From: Propionicimonas sp.
GTDB lineage: Bacteria; Actinomycetota; Actinomycetes; Propionibacteriales; Propionibacteriaceae
Reading direction: 5' to 3'
Length of the DNA: 35,239 nucleotides
Assembly (NCBI RefSeq): GCF_029975155.1
Contig: NZ_JARKPQ010000024.1
Location: forward strand, 1-35,239
Positions within the stretch are counted from its first letter, which is position 1. Each line of letters opens with the position of its first letter. The notes under the pieces are model-generated. The model made no database searches, was not told the origin of the DNA, and was given only the letters and a program-made list of their open reading frames with translations. Positions 32,341 to 35,239 of the stretch are shown here, piece by piece. The position numbers and the translations under genes were made by a program.

Positions 32341-32363
32341 TCCTCGACGGGCTCGACCAGCGG
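32341..32363 (-). repeat. Dispersed repeat variant, copy 8
   Basis: TCCTCGACGGGCTCGACCAG then CGG; identical to copy 7 over its last 20 bases, forming a direct pair with 13 bases between. Confidence 0.75.
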
Positions 32364-32415
32364 TCTCCCGGGTGGCGACCGGCGCCGACTGAGTCGCACC
32401 GGGGTCACCGGTGGC

Positions 32416-32421
32416 TAAGGT
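32416..32421 (+). promoter_or_regulatory. Leaderless -10 element of the carbonic anhydrase gene
   Basis: TAAGGT followed by GACCTCC and GTG 32429, closely like the DUF3000 gene start. Confidence 0.5.
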
Positions 32422-32428
32422 GACCTCC

Positions 32429-32923
32429 GTGGAGAACGACTTCGACGACCTGATCGCCGCCAACCGCCGCTACGCCACCTCCGCGCCACGCAACTTCGAC
32501 GGCTACGCCCACGCCGGCGTCGCCGTGGTCACGTGCATGGACTCCCGGCTGCAGCCACTGGAGATGATCGGGCTGTTCCTCGGCGAGGCCAAGATCCTGC
32601 GCACCCCCGGCGGCCACGTCACCGAGGACGCGCTGAACGGCTGCATCCTCGGGGTGAACCTGCTGCGGGTTCGCCGCATCCTGGTGATCAGTCACAGCAA
32701 GTGCGCGATGGCGTCCGGCGACGACGACGAACTGGCGCGCCGGGTCACCGAGGCCAGCGGACGCGACGCCTCCGGCCTGGAGTTCGGCGCCGACGCCGAC
32801 CAGGAAAGTCGCCTGCGCGCGGACGTGAAGCTGCTCGCCGAGCACCCCCTGATCGCCGGACGGGCGAGAGTGGGTGGCTTCCACTACGACGTCGACACCG
32901 GGCTGCTCCACCAGGTCTGCTGA
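32429..32923 (+). CDS. Beta-class carbonic anhydrase
   Basis: A 164-residue beta carbonic anhydrase, interconverting CO2 and bicarbonate. Zinc ligands are C36 (CMDSR, with D38/R40 dyad), H89 and C92 (SHSKCAM). Residue numbers match the short actinobacterial type (mycobacterial Rv1284, as recalled). The usual HTDCGM reads HSKCAM here, so the position after the zinc Cys is Ala instead of Gly. GTG 32429 is chosen because of the TAAGGT -10; an in-frame GTG at 32411 would precede the promoter element. Confidence 0.92.
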   Translation: MENDFDDLIAANRRYATSAPRNFDGYAHAGVAVVTCMDSRLQPLEMIGLFLGEAKILRTPGGHVTEDALNGCILGVNLLRVRRILVISHSKCAMASGDDDELARRVTEASGRDASGLEFGADADQESRLRADVKLLAEHPLIAGRARVGGFHYDVDTGLLHQVC

Positions 32924-32928
32924 CACCG

Positions 32929-32958
32929 CCTGCTCAACCAGTCTGCTGGCTGAGCAGG
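32929..32958 (+). terminator. Hairpin after the carbonic anhydrase gene
   Basis: CCTGCTCA-A-CCAG pairs with CTGG-C-TGAGCAGG around a TCTG loop: a 13-bp stem with one mismatch, six bases after the stop. No T run follows. Confidence 0.5.
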
Positions 32959-33005
32959 TCTGCCGGCCGAGCTCGACGAAGCCCCTGAACAGGTCATGAT
33001 GGGGC

Positions 33006-33350
33006 ATGGCACAGAAGCTGACTGACGTATCCGAATCCGCCGCCGTCCTCGGCCTGCTGGACGCCCTGCCCGTCCAGCCGGAGGCCACCACCTCTCGGGC
33101 GGTGGTGAACAATCCGCTGCTCCGCGTCGTCTACTTCGCCTTCGACACCGGCGAGCTTCTCACCGACCACAGCTCACCCCGCGCGGTCGTCGTGCAGCTG
33201 CTGACCGGGGCGATCCGGTTCACCGTGGACGGCGTCGAGCACGCCATGGCGCCGGGCGACGCGATCTACCTCGCCCCGGGCGTGCGGCATGCCCTCGTGG
33301 CGGACGCGCCCAGCCACCTCAGTCTCGTGATGGTCGACACCGAATACTGA
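33006..33350 (+). CDS. Cupin domain protein
   Basis: A 114-residue single-domain cupin. The two conserved halves are visible: TDHSSPRAVVVQLLTGAIRFTVDG (about 54-76) and PGDAIYLAPGVRHALVAD (about 83-100). Likely metal ligands are H55 and H95, fewer than in canonical cupins, so metal binding may be weak. Function unknown. It converges on parE with two bases between stop codons. Confidence 0.85.
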   Translation: MAQKLTDVSESAAVLGLLDALPVQPEATTSRAVVNNPLLRVVYFAFDTGELLTDHSSPRAVVVQLLTGAIRFTVDGVEHAMAPGDAIYLAPGVRHALVADAPSHLSLVMVDTEY

Positions 33351-33352
33351 GG

Positions 33353-35239
33353 TCAGGCGTCGATGCGCTCCGCGTCCAGGGCGTAGGCGCCTTCGACGAT
33401 GAACTCCTTGCGGGGCGCGACGTCGTTGCCCATCAGCTTCTCGAAGGTGCCCTCGGCGACGGAGATGTCGTCGACGGTGATCCGGCGCAGGGTGCGTTGC
33501 CTCGGGTTCATCGTGGTCTCGGCCAGCTCGTGGGCGTCCATCTCACCCAGTCCCTTGTAGCGCTGCGGCTCCTTGAACGCCTGTCCCTTCTTGGTCAGCT
33601 CGGCCAGCTTCCTGCGGTACTCGGCCTCGTTGTAGGTGTAGATGTACTTCTCCTGCCCCTTGCGGGGGTTCACGAGCTCGAACCGGTGCAGCGGCGGGAC
33701 GGCGGTGTACACCCGTCCGGCCTCCACCAGCGGCCGCATGTACTTGAAGAACAGCGTTGCCAGCAACGTGCGGATGTGGGCGCCATCGGAGTCGGCGTCC
33801 GCCATGAAGATCACCTTCGAGTAGCGCGCGGCGTCGATGTCGAACGTGCGCCCGGACCCCGCTCCGACGACCTGGATGATCGAGGCGCATTCGGCGTTCT
33901 TCAGCATGTCGCCGACCGAGGCCTTCTGCACGTTCAGGATCTTGCCGCGGATCGGCAGCAGCGCCTGGTACTCCGAGTCGCGGGCAAGCTTCGCCGTGCC
34001 GAGCGCGGAGTCGCCCTCCACGATGAACAGCTCGGTGCGGTCGAGATCGGTGCTGCGGCAGTCGGCCAGCTTGGCCGGCAGCGTGGACGACTCCAGCGCG
34101 TTCTTGCGCCGCTGCGCCTCCTTGTGCGCCCGCGCCTGCACCCGCGTCCGGGACGCGGAGACCACCTTCTCCATCACCGCCCGCGCCTGGGCCCGCTGCG
34201 CCGCCCGCGTGGAGTTCAGGAAGTTGCCCAGCTCGTTCTCCACGATCCGGGTGACCAGCCGGGTGACCGGCGGCGTCCCGAGCACCTCCTTCGTCTGGCC
34301 TTCGAACTGCGGCTCCGCCAGCCGGACGGTGACGACGGCGGTCAGTCCCTCCAGGGCGTCGTCCTTGGTGATCTCCTCGCCGGCCTTCAGCAGCCGGGTG
34401 CCGTCCAGGCCCTTCAGGAATGCCCGGGTGAGACCGCGTTCGAAGCCCTGCACGTGCGTGCCGCCCTTGGGGGTGGCGATGATGTTCACGAACGACTGCA
34501 CGTGGTTGTCGTAGCCCGTGCCCCAGCGCAGCGCGATGTCGACGTCGAGCGTGCGCTCCACATCACTGGGAGTCATCGCGCCCGCGTCGTCGAGCATCGG
34601 GACGGTCTCGGTGAACCGGTCGGTGCCCTGCAACCGCAGCACATCGGTCACCGGAGGGTCGGACGCGAGGAAGTCGCAGAACTCCGAGATGCCGCCGTCG
34701 TGCTTGAACACCTCGGTCACGGGCTCCGACCCCCGCGCGTCGGCGACCACCAGTTCGAGCCCGGGGACCAGGAAGCTGGTCTGCCGCGCCCTGGCGAGCA
34801 GTTGCGGCAGCGCCAGCTGGGCGTCCTTCAGGAAGATCTGCCGGTCGGGCCAGTAGCGCACCCGGGTGCCGACGACGCCCTTCGCCACCCTGCCCGCCTT
34901 GCGCAGGCCGCCACCGGGGGTGAACGGTGCGTCGGGACCGGGCCCGTCGAAGACGCCGACCACCCCGCGCCGGAAGCTCATCGCGTGGGTGGCGCCGTTG
35001 CGGTCGACCTCCACGTCGAGCCGGGCGCTCAGCGCATTGACCACCGACGCGCCCACGCCGTGCAGGCCGCCGGTGGCGTTGTAGCTGCCTGCGCCGAACT
35101 TGCCGCCGGCGTGCAGCTTGGTGAAGACCACCTCGACGCCGGTCAGCCCCGTCCGCGGTTCGATGTCGACCGGGATGCCGCGGGCGACGTCGGCCACCAG
35201 GACGCTGCCGTCGTGCCCGAGCGTGACCTCGATCTTCTC
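33353..35239 (-). CDS. parE: Type IIA DNA topoisomerase subunit B (ParE/GyrB-like), 5' end outside window
   Basis: The C-terminal 628 residues of the ATPase subunit; the frame is open through the right edge, so the N-terminal ATP-binding start is missing. Visible parts: end of the GHKL ATPase domain (GGKFGAGSYNATGGLHGVGASVVNALS, ATP lid), transducer, and Toprim with EGDSALGTAKLARD and MADADSDGAH, then YKGLGEMDAHELAETTMNP. EGDSALG instead of the GyrB EGDSAGG, and KLARD for KQGRD, point to the ParE-like branch common in actinobacteria. With the A subunit at 27891 it makes a complete enzyme. The two genes are convergent with the HNH, carbonic anhydrase and cupin genes between them. Confidence 0.94.
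   Translation of the reverse strand, partial: EKIEVTLGHDGSVLVADVARGIPVDIEPRTGLTGVEVVFTKLHAGGKFGAGSYNATGGLHGVGASVVNALSARLDVEVDRNGATHAMSFRRGVVGVFDGPGPDAPFTPGGGLRKAGRVAKGVVGTRVRYWPDRQIFLKDAQLALPQLLARARQTSFLVPGLELVVADARGSEPVTEVFKHDGGISEFCDFLASDPPVTDVLRLQGTDRFTETVPMLDDAGAMTPSDVERTLDVDIALRWGTGYDNHVQSFVNIIATPKGGTHVQGFERGLTRAFLKGLDGTRLLKAGEEITKDDALEGLTAVVTVRLAEPQFEGQTKEVLGTPPVTRLVTRIVENELGNFLNSTRAAQRAQARAVMEKVVSASRTRVQARAHKEAQRRKNALESSTLPAKLADCRSTDLDRTELFIVEGDSALGTAKLARDSEYQALLPIRGKILNVQKASVGDMLKNAECASIIQVVGAGSGRTFDIDAARYSKVIFMADADSDGAHIRTLLATLFFKYMRPLVEAGRVYTAVPPLHRFELVNPRKGQEKYIYTYNEAEYRRKLAELTKKGQAFKEPQRYKGLGEMDAHELAETTMNPRQRTLRRITVDDISVAEGTFEKLMGNDVAPRKEFIVEGAYALDAERIDA

Noticed and set aside
32268..32408. 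N-terminal extension of the HNH protein (to a start at 32408)
   Set aside because: The extension is the translation of two dispersed repeats (LVEPVE twice) and has no family similarity; internal ATGs fit better.

Overview
This window is chromosomal DNA from a high-GC Actinomycetota. The gene order dnaligase/polymerase - msrB - DUF3000 - RNase D - dxs - acn - RNA methyltransferase - KimA-type permease - two TrkA proteins - OB-fold - DUF3710 - dut - DUF3093 - DUF4193 - sepH is a conserved actinobacterial backbone; from memory it parallels the Rv2680-Rv2699c neighbourhood of Mycobacterium tuberculosis. Frequent GTG starts, 1-bp or 4-bp gene overlaps and leaderless promoters fit this. A member of the Propionibacteriales or a nearby order is my inference; no rRNA is present to prove it.

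Layout. 1-5100: tRNA-Val(CAC), a CbiX-like protein that lacks its usual His ligands, a PPK2 polyphosphate kinase, then a stand-alone LigC-type ATP-dependent DNA ligase and a stand-alone LigD-type polymerase/primase (no Ku gene in the window), and divergent msrB. 5100-11060: DUF3000 and RNase D (overlapping pair), a GIY-YIG nuclease, dxs, an unknown 136-residue gene preceded by a near-perfect LexA/SOS box, and two small membrane proteins. 11050-18900: aconitase with an apparent operator over its promoter, a small Cys-rich protein, a TrmA/RlmD-type methyltransferase overlapping a KimA-family potassium permease, and two divergent TrkA/RCK proteins. 18800-23700: a nucleotide/unknown-function operon (DUF3093-dut-DUF3710-OB fold), DUF4235, DUF4193, a short-N-terminus SepH and thymidine kinase. 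23700-30350: a short SerA, an alkaline-phosphatase-superfamily enzyme with DUF5998, an App1-type phosphatase and a type IIA topoisomerase A subunit. 30350-35239: a repeat-rich stretch, a DUF222/HNH nuclease, a beta carbonic anhydrase, a cupin and the matching topoisomerase B subunit, cut by the window edge.

Most genes are housekeeping. The unusual material is between genes: at least five different repeat/palindrome families, one of which (a 23-bp partly palindromic element) clusters around the two small nuclease genes (GIY-YIG and HNH) and seems to have grown into a 22-bp tandem array; a perfect 50-bp palindrome centred between convergent genes; a 17-bp repeat in three copies between ligC and the polymerase gene; a repeat-like in-frame insertion in acn; and the SOS box in front of a gene of unknown function. 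No CRISPR array, prophage, insertion sequence or classical defence island was seen.
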